The notes: generated by a model not told the origin, from the sequence alone. A stretch of 64,000 bases of DNA from Anarhynchus alexandrinus (GCA_008711295.1 VUYV01000047.1:1903131-1967130); one strand, 5' to 3'; numbered from the stretch's first letter, positions 12,501 to 25,099 are shown. Translations and numbers: made by a program.

Positions 12501-14478
12501 AAACACTTCCTCACTGAAGGCTCTATTCCTTGGCAAAATGGCTCACCCAGCTTTGTGGGCAGAAGGAACAGGAACAAACTGCCTTCCCAGGTCAAGCCAA
12601 CTGCTAAAGCATCATCCAGATGTTAAGCAGGTTGATTCCCACCCTGGAGGTTCCTAAACCAATGATGTGACTACAAATGCCTGCTCCTCCACAGCCTGTG
12701 AGATGTGTGCTAACCTCTGCTAGAATCAAGAGAGATTGTGTCACCAGCCTTTGCCAATGGGAGCTGGATCAAACTTTTGTGCCTTTCTGCTTCTCTCCAT
12801 CCCCATTTCAGTGGTGCTTGCTCATCCTCCTATCTCACCAGGCTGATGATGCCCAAACCAGCTCATGGCTCAGCAAAGCTCCTGGTCCTCTTCCCCAGGC
12901 AAAGAGGTATGAAAGGCGCAGGTTTGCTCAGAGAAAGGGTGAGTATCGCATTATAATAGATCACACCCTGGGCTGATGTTACCAAGGTGATTAACGAAGA
13001 CCACTTTCCAAGACCAGTGCCATGTCTGCATTTTTGCTTCAAGAGGCAACTCTCGTGTCATCTAGTTCAACCATACATTGGAAATGGAATGTTGAATTTC
13101 ACATAGTTCCCTCTGCACTGAGCTGAGTGAGCAACAAACTCGATTAATCCTCCTCTCTCCCACTTCTCTGTCCAGACCTGATCTCCATGGGAAGATCTCC
13201 AGGTCTGTTTCCAAAAGCTCTATTCCTTGCTCAGCTGGGAGCTGGCTGGAGAGCTGCCCACATTTACCGGTATCTCCCAGTCACCGTGAAGTCTGTGTCA
13301 TACAACCAGGGCTGTCATAACGAAGTGAGCCATACAAACAGGCAGGTGCACATCTGCGGTTCCTGGACTGATCTGAGTCACTCCATCACATTCCCACTCA
13401 ACATCCGCTGCCCTGCCTCTAAATTTAGCCCTAGGGATGAAGGTGATTCCTCCTCTCCCTTTTTAGGTGAAAGTCACAAGAGCAGCTAAGAAATCACAGG
13501 GAAGAGGGAGTCAGCGCTGGTGTCAAGGGCAGAGAGCAGGTTGTTTTGGTTTGTTTTTATTTCCCTTCTTCTCATCCCGCTTCCAAAGTGGCTTTTTTTT
13601 GGTGTCTTCTGCTGCCAGCTTTATTTGGATACTGCCCCATCATACACCAAACTCTGTAAATATCTGAGGACGCTCTGGTACATTCAGCATTAGCTAAAAG
13701 AGAGCAGAAAGTTAACACCATAGAAGAGCTGGACTAACCCTTGCCCAGGAAAGTGGTCTTGTTTATTAATACCATGGAGCTCACAATGGAAAGTGTAGTG
13801 CACCTACTGGGTCTTCTCATGCTACTTCTGGAAGGATTAAAGCACACTAGGACAACAGCTGCTCTCTGAAGATGTGTTTGCATGCCAGCAGTGCTAATGC
13901 ATAGAATAAACTGGATTTTTCCAATTGCTAATGATTTTAATCTTTTCCTTCTGTCTCTGAAGTCAAGGGGCTGACAGAAAACAGAGTTGGCTCATGGTGT
14001 TTCCTTCCCCTTTTCAGTGCATTTTATGTAACGTTAATCACACGCAAACTCGGAGATCACCTTACGCCTAAGGATGGCCATGGGGTTATTGCATATCCAG
14101 GGGTGTTGCTTCCCACAGGCTGTGAACCATTGTCACACTGAAGGAAAGATGTTCTCAGCTATTTGCTCTGCAGTTTTCCTGCATGCCTCATACTATCCCT
14201 TGGCACTTTTTTCCTTCACCAGCTTCTGCCTGGGAGCCGTTCCTGGTATTTGTCAGCTGAAGCACGGGGCAAGCTTGCTCTCCAAATCAGCGGCTCCACA
14301 AAGACCAAGCCATGGAGCTGTCTGCCTGTCCTTTGATAGAGCCAGCCTTGAAAGCCACAGTGCAGCCCACGCACTGGACAGCCTTCCATAATTACGGGCG
14401 TTCAGCAGCTGGGGTTCACCTCCTCCTAAAGGCCAAACCTGAAGACTTTGCAATTTATATTCAAGGTGTTTATATTCA
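9477..14478. other. Non-genic unique DNA
   Basis: Five kilobases without a supportable gene. An A-rich tract with one N lies at 12,045-12,074. A short phrase at 13,036-13,072 ('GTGTCATCTAGTTCAACC') faintly recalls an old CR1 3' end but is too short to call. Open frames of up to about 157 codons on either strand overlap each other and show no domain. A possible undetected repeat lies directly upstream of CR1 copy 1 at 9,480-9,960, but no family is recognised. Confidence 0.55.
12045..12074. repeat. Poly-A tract with one ambiguous base
   Basis: Twenty-five A, one N at 12,070, then four A. The N probably marks uncertain homopolymer length. No LINE or processed-transcript body is recognised next to it, so it is not called a retrocopy tail. 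Confidence 0.9.
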
Positions 14479-14619
14479 GGTGTTCAAGACCAGGCTGGAC
14501 GTGGCCTTGGGAAACCTGGTCTAGTGGGAGGTGTCCCTGCCTATGGCAGGGGGGTTGGAACTCGATGATCTTCAAGGTCCTTTCCAACCTAAACCATTCT
14601 ATGATTCTATGATTCTATA
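14479..14619 (+). mobile_element. CR1 LINE copy 2, short 3' fragment
   Basis: The plus-strand fragment starts with the sequence for [14 protein letters not shown], the end of CR1 ORF2, followed by a TAG stop. The conserved 3' untranslated block 'GGAGGTGTCCCTGCCTATGG' follows, then tandem ATTCTATG-type units at about 14,596-14,619. Only about 140 bases remain, consistent with strong 5' truncation. The ORF2 stop codon and tail are intact, so it is a good reference for the 3' boundary of the other copies. Confidence 0.96.
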
Positions 14620-15299
14620 TGATATGAACTATTTTCATTACAGGCACCTCCCACCAGGTTGGCTGGATGTCTCTTACTGATCTGAACAGTCCTGGAACAA
14701 GGAGCATTCCACTTTTCAAAGAATGCTATTTCATCCTGAATTTTGCTAATAGGATACAGGATTTTTTCTGTCTTCACCACACAAGTGACAAACCCGGTCA
14801 CCTTCACACAGTGAGGGAGCCGAAGGCAGGAAACCCGTACAGGATCCCCGAAGGACGGATACAGCTCAACCAGTCATCCAGGACACCAGCAACCAGGGCA
14901 TGGGCAGACCCTCCTGAATGAAGAGCACCACTTTCCCCATCGCGGCTCCTGGGAGCCTGCGCACAGACAAGCAATTAGAGAGCCCCGTCCAGGATCGATT
15001 CATGGGGGTAACAGGACAAAAGATGTGCAGGACCCTTCCCCTGTTAGCTTTACCCACTGCAGCAGGTAGCCCCCGATCTTCCTTCACATCCTGGACACAT
15101 TTGGGCCTGGCTGCGGCCCCAGCAACACGTCTACGCTGAGTTCACATGTGCTCAACAGAAGTGACTCAAATCAAAAGGCTATAGCTCAACCCACCCTTCT
15201 TTCTCCTCTTTCCTGCTCCCACCCCCACCCCCGGTCAGTATTCAGAGCACAAATCTTCCTTTTTTTTTTTTTCTTCAAAGTGAAACATTCTGTATCTTA
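14620..15299. other. Non-genic unique DNA
   Basis: No gene or recognisable repeat. A T-rich run occurs at about 15,260-15,272. Nothing else could be assigned. Confidence 0.55.
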
Positions 15300-15800
15300 T
15301 TTATTTTGAAAACAATTTATAAGGGCAATAATAACATCCTTTGGCTTCTTGCCTCCATAGCCCCAGGCGTTATATTGCCTCATTATGGGAACAGTACACA
15401 CCCTGCCATGTACTACTTATATAGGCAACTCGCTATACGCTCATTAAAATTCTGTAGGTATTGGCTGATAAAAACAAAGCGGAAAGCGCGCAGTACTAGA
15501 GAGCCTTCGTATTACTGCCGAGCGTAGAAAATGACTGCATAATAGGTCGTGTGGTTCAGCGACGCGGCTCGGTATCCTGGACATCTGAAAACCTTTTGTG
15601 GTTCCGGCATCCCACACAACCGCGTGCCGTTTCTGGACTCAGGAGGTGGCGATACGACCGGTTACACAAGGAGGCAGTCGTTTTACACGGATCCACGCTA
15701 GAACCGATGCAAAGAAAAAAAAAAAAGAATGTTCGTCTTTTGTGGAAGGAGATAAATAACGCAAAAATCATAGCGGCTGTGACAGAAAACTTTGGATAAA
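15300..15800. promoter_or_regulatory. CpG-undepleted block, candidate regulatory element or young insertion
   Basis: Counting by eye, about 25 CpG fall between 15,480 and 15,790 although the GC content is only near 47%, giving an observed/expected ratio clearly above 1. Flanking DNA is CpG-poor. Such retention is typical of unmethylated regulatory DNA, or of a recently inserted element not yet decayed by deamination. TATA-like 'TTATATAGG' lies near 15,417. No retroviral motif, protein domain or clear terminal TG...CA pair was recognised, so the nature is undecided. Confidence 0.35.
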
Positions 15801-18180
15801 AAAACTGAGTCCTGGAAACCCCAGAGTCTTTGCAGAAGCGTAATGCACCTCAAAATGGCCAAGAAGAAAAATGTGCAGAATGTCCTTGCATTGTGTAAAG
15901 AGTAATTGCACTGGAAAGGAGTTATAAAGTAAGCAAACATGACTTCCAATTTGATCCATATTAAGATTTATTGACCCTTAAAGTCAATATTCTCTGCATC
16001 AGGGCCAAGGTTAACATTGACTTTGAGGCCAATGGGAAAGCTGTAATGAAGTGCCGGTTAAGAGGCCCTTAGAAAACTATCTGGTTTTGCAGAAGGGGTT
16101 TGAAGTTTCTACACATGGTCAGCCCCATCTTCCTCTACATTTCAAAGGCATCCAAATCTGCCCGGCTTCCTGCAAAACCTCAGCCACATTAATACTGTGC
16201 CAAACTGATAAACCTTGTGGATAACTTTTCCAGCAGAAGTATACACCACCTCTGCGTGACAACCACCCTGATGCTCTGATCGTGGTCAGGACCTGTTCGT
16301 CGCAATCCAGTATAAACACAGATGGAAGGAAAACTTGACCTCAGCTGATGACAAGCTAAGAACGCATTTGACAATGCTGTAGAAAAAGGCAGTATTAGTG
16401 AACTTCTGTCCTTTGACAACTCTTACTTTAGGGAAGAGCAAACATACACTGCCAAACCAGAGATTTGCAAGGTTGTACAAGTAGAAAGTACTTCTTTGGG
16501 GTCAATGAAGAATGTGACAGCTCACTTCCAGGGAAAGAAGCCATCCTGTACTGTCACACCCTGGCCTTGCCATTGTAAGTTTACAATTTCCTTTGAAATT
16601 CACTGTGAGATGTCAGACGGACAAAGAACGGACAATCTCTGTAGATTAAAAATAAAGAGTTGTTGCCCAAAGTCTGCTCTGAGGCATAACACTATAGTTT
16701 CAGAATACCTGTGCTTGCAAAAACCCAGATTTCCAAGGTTGGTTTGGGCACTTGCCTGAAACCCTGCTGCACCTGCAGAAAGGCTTGGGTCCCAAACACA
16801 ATCCGCTTTCCCCCGTTTTACCAATCAGGCCAGTAAATGATACCACCTCTCCCAGAGAATCTTGGCTTCCTTAATACTGATCTGCCAAACCTTCATTAGC
16901 AAGAGGTAGGGGACAGAGCTGGAGAGAAGACCATGGTTGTAACGCTCCTGGTGACAGTACAGTACAGCACTGCTCACCATGAACTGTATGAATGTTTTTG
17001 GAGACTATACAAGACCACAGCACTGACAGGGAACATGGATTGCTTCGGAGCACAGAGGGAAAGCAGCACAGCACTTATTTCAGCCTAATTCCAGAGGCAC
17101 AACTTACTTTTGAAACTACTTTGAATAAAGTTGCAATGATTTCCCCGGGACTTTGTTGGTTTTGTACACTTTCATGTCTTTCTCCAGCTGCTTGCTTTCT
17201 CCTTGTGTTTATTAAGACATTTGGTTTTGTTACAAGGTCTGGGCAAAAGAAAAATAGCTGTATGTATATATAAACAGACTATTAAAATAAAGAGCACCAT
17301 GTACTGGCACAGAAGGATTCGTAGTGTTATTCATATGTTTCTAGGTTCAGCGAGGCTGTTGTTATGCACAGCAAAAGGCATCTCGAGCCCGGCTCTTACC
17401 AGCGTTCTCATCACAGCCCTGTTCCTCCGTGCTTCGTTTTTCCTTTGCCAAGAAGCACCCACTTTGGGTCAGATCCTGCAAAACACAATTGTCTTCTGTA
17501 GGAGGGAGGTTCGCTCAGCTCTCATGGATCTCGAGAAAATTGGTCCCCAATGACCTTTTTTGGCACTCTGTCATGGACTGACTGTTAAACACCTCCCTCT
17601 GACCCTCTGCAGTTGTGCTTTGCTCTGTGGCAGCATCTTCTTTAATAACCTAAAATAGGAAGCACCTCAGCAGGCACTACGGGGTGTACCCAGGTTGCTA
17701 CATTATGTCAGAATAAGGCATAAAACTGAAGAGAAAGACAGACAGACAGATGGGCAGCACGTTGTCAAATGGGAGCCTATCCCCTTTCCAGTAAAACAAG
17801 GGTGCAAGCCACACTCCCAGATCACCACACAAGCGAGGTCTCAGGGAAAGGAGAGGACTTACTGCCCGCAATTCAACGACAGCTCCAAATACAACCCAAG
17901 ACCCACATTGTACCCCTTCCTCAAAACACAATTAGTAAAAAGTCAGCTCTCAACCTAAACCTTTATTTAGCTGCGTTTTACAATTACCGCACAACTTGGC
18001 CCCGTGGGCATGGCCCTACATGGACTAGGAAAGCAGGCAGCGAACGGGGAGGCGAGCTGGCAACGCAGTTTTCCCACACTTTCTTAGAGAAACAATTTTC
18101 TTCCCCCAAATGACAAACAGAAAAAAAAAGAAGAAGAAAAAGAAGAAAGCTGTTGCCATTCACTAGCTCCAGGAGCGTAC
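15801..18180. other. Non-genic unique DNA
   Basis: No supportable gene. Around 15,960-16,030 the near-palindromic 'TTGACCCTTAAAGTCAA' is followed by 'GTTAACATTGAC', which may be regulatory sequence. A short (GACA)n run sits at about 17,737-17,752. A 31-base purine tract closes the segment at 18,119-18,149. Confidence 0.5.
18119..18149 (+). repeat. A/GAA-rich purine tract
   Basis: Thirty-one consecutive purines made of an A run and GAA units. It is a simple low-complexity tract able to form triplex DNA in principle. No function is claimed. Confidence 0.85.
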
Positions 18181-19330
18181 AAAAGGCAACATGGCCTCAG
18201 CAACTTTGTCCTGGCAATGCGAGACTCAGCCTTTTGCCTTTCTGCACAAAACCATATTTTGTGCCTAAAAGAAGTCCCTATTAATTTTGTGCGAAGTACT
18301 CACAAAGCGCTCCCGCCCAAACCTCTCGTTAGCGCTCAGGTATTTGAGCCGCATAAATGGTGCAAAGAAAAAAACTGCGCGAACAGCAAAGATTTTGGGG
18401 TCCGTCATCGGTGACTCTCACCGCCTTCAGAGCAGGGAAATGGCACAGGCAGCAGCAGCAGCGAGGTTCGAGGTGAGGCTCCAACTTGCCTCACAGCGAG
18501 TTTATACCTTTAAGAGGCACAAAACAAAAAAGAAACCCAATCCTTGAGATGAGTCAGTCGAAAAAGTGCCCGTTTTTTTCTCCTCGCAGGCCTGAGCAGC
18601 CCCACACAATGCCCCCGGGGCACAGGCTCCTCATTTGGCAGGGCTCAGCGCAGAAGCCGGGCTGGGGAATACCTTTACGCTGGAGAATTTGGCTTGTAAC
18701 AAGGCTTTTCAGGAACATGGCAATTGCCCACGTGAACGCATGGCTTCCTGCATTAATATGCTAAAGAGACAAGACAAGCATCTTTAGCTACAGCTGAGGA
18801 CTAATTAAGACTGCTCTTTTACAAATATTGCATGGTTCATTCCATTCTTCCCCGATTAAGAACAAAAGAAGAAAGAAGTCATTTATTGTCATGAGTCACT
18901 TCAGATACAATGGAAGGAATTCCAACAGATGACTGAGACAAAACAAAAGCTGACATTATGAAAGCCATGTCTAAACACTAATTTAAACTGTCAACTTGCT
19001 AGTGAGGAAGGTTCATGACAGAGGGAGAATTAAAACTTAAAAGAGCACATAAATCATTGAAGAGATTAGCAGCGTGTGATGGGGCCAAAGTACGCCGAGC
19101 TGGAAACTCGCTGAATGGTAGCAAGCTCCCTCGCAATTTGGGGGTGAATGCCGTGTTTTGCCAACAGTCGTGTACTAAAATGAGTAATTCGGGCCGCGTT
19201 CCCAGGAGTGGGAGCTGTGTGAGTCAGTGGCAGTTACTCCCGTTTCCAGCAGGTGAGGATCAGACCCCTCCTGTCCCGCGCAGCATCTGAGCATTAGATA
19301 AAATCTAGCCCCAGCTTTCCGCCGACTTAT
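18181..19330. promoter_or_regulatory. Candidate conserved non-coding block
   Basis: The block mixes AT-rich homeodomain-like phrases (for example 'CATTAATATGCTAA' near 18,751 and 'GGACTAATTAAGAC' near 18,797) with CpG-containing segments at 18,290-18,420 and 19,070-19,210. It has no repeats except a short (CAG)n near 18,447. This texture is common in vertebrate enhancer-rich intervals. No gene is supported; frames of about 90 codons lack domains. The call rests on composition alone and needs cross-species alignment. Confidence 0.3.
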
Positions 19331-20500
19331 CGGAAGCGCTTAATTTCGGAGGGGAGCCAAAATGGCTTTGGGTCACATCCGGAGCTGCTGTAAATGGTCG
19401 TGACTGACTCCCACGATCTGGCTGCGCCGCTCAGGGAACCGACCCTTCCCTTCCAATAGCACCACGGTATCTCCCTCACTGCTGATTTACAGGGGACATA
19501 GCTTGAGGTAGTGCCTCTTAATTCTCTGCAGACCTGTTTTCCACCAGCAGAAAACCAGCTCATCTCCACTGTAATAAAGAAAGATGGCATGTAAAAGTGC
19601 ACTGTGTGCTACAGGCTTTCACCTGTAGATTTTTTTCCTACACATTACAACAATTTCGTATAGAGCAAGCATGCACTTTTCAGCCCAGCTGTCTTTTCAA
19701 ACCAGCACGCAGCCTCCAGCTATCACACATCAGCTTTACAGCCCACATCATTTTGTGTAAGTCTTGCAGGGGCCGTGGGACACAGTTCTGCAAAGTGAAT
19801 GAATGTTGGGACTCTGGATCACCTAAAATCTGTCTTTATCCGTTGTTGCTAAAACACCCAAAACAGAGAAACCTTTTATAGATTACCAAAAGTAGAACCG
19901 TTCATATTGATGGATTTATGAAGATTTAGCACCTATCTTTACTATTTTAAAATCCAGGTGACCCTGAAACCCACGCAAGCAAAAGCTCCATCTTTTCTTC
20001 ACCTCAAGATGCAGACTGCTCCCCTGTTTCCCTCCCAGAGCAGAAGGCCAGCAGTGAAATCTCCAGCCACAACCCTGTCCCCCCAGCGTTTGCCTTAGTC
20101 AAAAGTAAAAGGCCAATAAAGTATTTGATTAGTGCTGAATAAGAAGACTTCCAAAAATGCAGTTATTTACCCATCTGAGGTCAAACATTTTACCCATTGC
20201 TGTGGGAAGTGGTGGGCAATACTACTTCTCTTGGACACCAGCAACGAAGAAGACCCCTGTCCAGCTGTACCACTCTCCCAAGGATGGGGATATCAGTCTG
20301 GGCAGACCACTGGCTCCCTTTAACTGTCTGAACATCATGTCTAAAGTTGATGGGGAGACTCTTCACTGGGAAGGTCCAGGCCTTTGCATCCTAGAAGTGC
20401 TGCTGGAATTAGGTCACTCTCAGCTTTGGCTCCGATTCAGGCAGAAGTTCAAAAAGTCAATTATAAAATAAATAAAAAGAGGGAAAGTAAACGAGATGCA
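19331..20500. other. Non-genic unique DNA
   Basis: No gene, RNA or repeat family is recognised. Frames up to 104 codons start without supporting context. Nothing further could be assigned. Confidence 0.55.
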
Positions 20501-22150
20501 GAGCCCTTTAACTTAGAGGGATGAAATCACTGTGGAAGTTGAGGAGAGATTTGCTGTGAGTTTAGGAGCAATCAGGATCTTTTCCAGCATCCTCGCATCT
20601 GGCTAAGCTTGTTGCAGCTCAACAGATTTTTTTCTTCCTATCTTTTCCATGGAAATCAATACAGTTTTTACTTTATTACTGTTGCCTGGTTGTGTTCTGA
20701 CAGTGCTTGGGAGGCGCATTCATTGGGCCTGTTGTGTTAGGCACTGTGGAAAGGCTGAACAAGAGGTCTGACCATGGTCAGTCAAGAGGCAACAGAAGAA
20801 AACAGGTAAACAGTAGGACAATACCGGCCACAACAGTAAAAGGAGAGGCTTAAAGAGAATTAGAAAATAACTTTTTAAAGCTACGGAGAGCTCTTCACAA
20901 GTGTGAAAAAGAAGAGCAATTGGGCTGCACCAGGGGGCTTATTATCCCTCCATTTGACCTCCAGTACCGAAAAAGGGTTAGGCCGAAAGGGGCTGAGTTA
21001 GCTCCTGGTCTTTGCTTCTTTTTGTTGCTGGGATGAAGAAAGAGGAGCTATTGGAGAGCTGCTAAGAGAGGGGTCATAGTCAAGACAGAGTCAAGCAAAG
21101 GGCTTGGGAGAATTATTTTTGCAGCAGTATACCAGATGATTTCAGTGAAGCAAGGCTGCATGTGAAGACCAGAAGAAAGGGTATTGCAGAAACCAAGACA
21201 AGAAATGAGATCCTGGATGATAGATTTAGCTGTGTGAATGGGAGAATCCCATTGTCTGATAGACAGGTTCTGCAGAAAAGCTACAAGAATTGACCATGTC
21301 CTGGACAGGAGGGCACACAGATGACCAGGATAAAGATGGTGCACATTATGGACAAGAGTGGAGGCAGTATTGGCTATGCTGTCCTTGGCATTTAACAAAG
21401 AAAGAAGCAGAGAAACATGGAAAGAAAGCTGAAAACATGTTGGTTTAGCCATGTTGGTTTAGCCATGTTGGTCAGCCAAGGAGCGAGATCTCTGAGCCAT
21501 CGTTGGAGTAGGGAACAAGGCTGCAAAGTTAGCAGCAGAGACATGCCAGCTGAAATTTTGTGGAGTGGTAGCACTAAGTGGAAAAGGAGGAGGTCCCATG
21601 TGAAAGTTGGAGTTGGACAAACTGAGGGCAAACTTGTAGGATTAAGAGAAGTAGGAGCAGAGAGAAATATGAAATCTCAGGGAAGACAAGATATCACGGT
21701 GAAGATCACTGCTTTCTCTCAAAAAAGTGACAGTCTTGATGAGGTAGAGGAGAATGGGAGCACTGGGGTTGCTCCAAAAATGCCCCCTGCACCTAGATAT
21801 GAGGATCATCTTCAGGTCCACCAAATACTGGGTCTGGCTAGTGCTTTTGAGGCAATGGGATGCTCTGCCTATCCAGACACAAGCTGGGCAAAGGTAGACC
21901 ACCCAACAAGGGTCATGCACTTTGGTTACCATTCCTCAGAGCCTCCAGTGGAAAAGATGAAGCTTGATGTGAGTCCACTGACATCAGTGCAGTCACGCAC
22001 CGGGCTGACGTCTCATGCTGAACTGAGCTTTAACATTGCTGCAACTTTCCCAGAAGCCTCAGCTTAAAATTTTTACAATGAAGGGGTGAATCAGGCCTTT
22101 TCACATTGACGTCAGTAAAGTTACATCCGGGGTAAGATTAGCCCCAGGAC
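20501..22150 (+). repeat. Probable cluster of ancient amniote interspersed repeats
   Basis: From about 21,060 to 21,700 the plus strand is purine-rich and follows a pattern I associate with a widespread old amniote repeat: 'AAGAAATGAGATCCTGGATG' followed by 'TTAGCTGTGTGAATGGGAGA'. Two further phrases, near 21,979 ('TGACATCAGTGCAGTCACGC') and 22,108 ('TGACGTCAGTAAAGTTACAT'), resemble each other and a second old repeat pattern of the type 'TTGACTTCAATGGAGTTAC'. I cannot name the families. The 216-codon frame at 21,417-22,067 lies inside this interval and is probably not a gene. Confidence 0.4.
21436..21477 (+). repeat. 14-bp tandem repeat, three units
   Basis: The unit CATGTTGGTTTAGC occurs twice exactly, and a third unit ends differently (GTCAGCC). 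It is a small local duplication inside the probable ancient repeat. Confidence 0.9.
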
Positions 22151-24841
22151 AGTTTTCTGACACTTTCACAATAGCACTTTCTGGGGGTTTGGCTTTGTTT
22201 TGTTTTCTGCTCCCCCCTTCCCCCCTTATTTTAGTGATTCTCCACTAAACCCGGTTCTACAGCATGGAGATGGAGGGAGACAGCCCCGGCCATTTTGTGT
22301 GAGACGATCACGAGGCAAGAAGCAATGTAACCACGCTGACAAACAGATCACGCTTTGGAGATCCAAGCCTGAGCATTACCTTATGTTTTAGCAGCTTGAT
22401 TGGCTCCCACGCCTGGGACTGTTTGAATTTCCCACCAGCTCAGTGCAGCATTTTTCCACATATTTTAGGTGTTGAATTAATTGCGAGCTCAAAGGAACAA
22501 CATTTCCAGGCTCTTGATGAAGAGCATGTCCATCGGTTGAGAGCAAGAAAAGTTGCCAAGCTTTTCGAAGGTCGTTCGCCTCCATCTGAACCGTGGGTGA
22601 GCAGCTCGGCCCTGCGGGGTTATTTAAGGACCCGCTGGTATGCGCCGTGATATGAAGTCAACGTAAGTACCCTTGTGAGTCTGTGTGTTGATCGAATAGA
22701 GGTCCATAAATACATGTGCAGTTGGCTGCATTTTTTGCTCAGCTCCCATCCATGTTTGTAAACACTGGAGAAAGAGACCCAAATCTGTGTCCAACACCAA
22801 GCAGTTACAGAACATACTGTAATTCTGTAATGCGAAACAGAGTGGCTCGCTAACCGTGCAGATCTGGAGAGAATTCCTGACATGATCCTTTTACGTATTT
22901 TATGTTAATCACTTCCATCTCAGGAACACACGCAAACAATACCCTATTAGACGTTCCCTTTGGCACTCGGACAACAGCGCAAGCTGCCGCATGTACCAGA
23001 GCGGCGGCCGGAGCAGCCGCAGTAGGGATGGGAGGCCATCGGTGGATGCTGCAAATGGGAAGCAACCGAAGGGCAACGTGCAAAGAGCAGAGCCACAGCT
23101 GCTAAACCCTGGTTTGGTTTTCCTCGCTGGCTTTGCTTGGCTTTCCTGTGGGCTTTTCCAGCAGAGCGAGTCTCCATCTGCTCGCCCAAGGGGGCTTATG
23201 GATGTCAGGGCATTGCCATGATCCCAGAGACCCTAAAGCTCTTCTGCACGGGGGTAGGAAGGAAATTTTCTCAGCACAGAGCTCCACATCATTGTGCTTT
23301 GATCAGGTCTCCCCTTGGGTAGCACAGAAACAGCAGGGCTTGGGATAAATTGGTACCTGCCTGGTCAGGTTTCCCTGTCCCTTATTCTTGCCTGTTTGCA
23401 CAACGGTACTAGGGGCATGGGAAGACTTAACTCTTTAAATAAGCCTTGAAAACACCTGGAAAATATTTTCCTAGTGGAAAGAAAGAGGATGGATTACCCA
23501 AGAGCAGGGATGTGCGCGGAGCTAAGGCAGGGCTTTGCTGCAGCCTGTGACACCAATGTCCCTTACAGACGGGAGGTTGGGACACCCCTGAGCATTAAAG
23601 CTACAAATCCTGCTGGTGTGGGAAATAGGCAGGAGCCCATGGGGACCTCAGCACCGGTCTCCAAAGAGCCAGGGGAGCAGGCGGAGGAAAGAGGAGAGGC
23701 GGCATCCGCTGCGTTTGCAGAAGCAACTGCTGGACAAGGGTGATACCTCATCAATATTAATAAAATACCCTCCTGTGGTGCAGGCAGATGACTCTGTGCG
23801 TCGGCAAGTCAGCTCACCACGGGGGCAATTACGGCAGGCGCGGCGCCCCGTTGCCCACAGGGTGGGATCTGCAGGGAGGCCTCCATCCACGCTTCAGCAG
23901 ACGGGCATCAGCCAGCATCGCCCCGCACCAGGTCAGTGGTCAACCCCCAGGAAAAGCAGAAAGGGGAAGATCTCTTCGAATACGCAGCAGTTACACAAGG
24001 TTTTGAAAGGATCTGAGCCCTCAGATACCGTATTTTCCTCCTACAGCAGATTGTTTTATTACTTAAATGAAAATTTCAGGGGCTTACATCACACAGCCCT
24101 TCGGTCCCAGTAAAGCAAGACAGATTTGCACTGGTGCCACTGAGAAGCAGTTGGGACATTTCTGCTCAGGATGTACTTTTAAAGCAATTAAAAAGCAGCT
24201 CTGACTTTGAATAGTAACGCTGAAACAGAATTCACTCCAACATTCACTAGCCCAAATGTCTTCGCTGAAATCATGCTGTTTCCCTATTGTTATTTAACAA
24301 TAAATCCTGCCCCTGGGGAAATGCGTATAAATATGAATTTAAGAGTTCCCAGATACAAAGAATCTCCCTTTTTTACCCTCCCGGGAGATAAATAGCTTAG
24401 AAATCTTTCTACAAATATGTGCTTTTCTTGATGCTTTTCCCCTTAATGCTGTAAAACACTTCTGTATGAGAGGGACAGCGTCCAGACACTGCAAGAACGC
24501 AGCACAACAAAGAAAAGCATCTCAATAAATAAAGCAAGATAATTCCTTTATTCCGGTGCTGAGGGGTTAAACACCTCCACGTGCATGCGCATTTGCTGCT
24601 CTGGAGCCCAGCTGAGTTTTTTGTGCTAGAGCTGACAGGGAAGGGTAACACGGATTGTTGCCGTTATTGCGCTAACTGCTTCCTCTCTCAATTTTCTGGA
24701 GTCTGAGAGGCAGTTTGGGAGCTGCCTGCAGGGCTCCCGCTGGCTCCTCCATCTGGGGATGTACTATGCAGAGAGGCTTTTTCTAAAAGTTTCATTTTAC
24801 ACCCGATGGGAGGGAAATGCCACACCTCCAAATCTGGAGTT
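22151..24841. other. Non-genic DNA with possible regulatory segments
   Basis: No gene is supported. The 22,440-22,650 part combines 'GTTGAATTAATTGCGAGCTC' with a protein-like but unrecognised 84-codon frame. CpGs concentrate modestly at 22,975-23,030 and 23,800-23,930. A TCF/LEF-like CTTTGATC is at about 23,297. These are weak hints of regulatory DNA, with no stronger evidence. Confidence 0.45.
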
Positions 24842-25026
24842 ATGGAATGATAGAATCACAGAATGGTTTAGGTTGGAAGGGACTTTGAAGATCATCGAGT
24901 TCCAACCCCCTGCCACAGGCAGGGACACCTCCCACCAGACCAGGTTGCTCAAAGTCCCATCCAAGCTGGCCTTGAACATCTCCAGGGATGGAGCTTCCAC
25001 AACTTCTCTGGGCAACCTGGGCAACT
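24842..25026 (-). mobile_element. CR1 LINE copy 3, short 3' fragment
   Basis: The minus-strand copy has its 3' end at 24,842 with degenerate ATTCTATG units and the 'GTTGGAAGGGACTTTGAAGA' block. The minus strand encodes [19 protein letters not shown], the end of CR1 ORF2. It is about 185 bases, heavily 5'-truncated. The upstream edge is near 25,026, where similarity stops at the 'GGGCAACC' phrase. Confidence 0.95.
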
Positions 25027-25099
25027 TCATGGTCCCATGGTCCTCAAAGCAGCAGCAGCCTCTGGCCTGTGGGTCCTGGGGATCAAAAGACTAGAGAAG

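Noticed and set aside
13036..13072. Faint CR1-like phrase 'GTGTCATCTAGTTCAACC'
   Set aside because: Only one short block matches and no tail units follow.
21417..22067. 216-codon plus-strand frame
   Set aside because: It lies inside a probable ancient repeat cluster with a tandem repeat and has overlapping minus-strand frames of similar quality.
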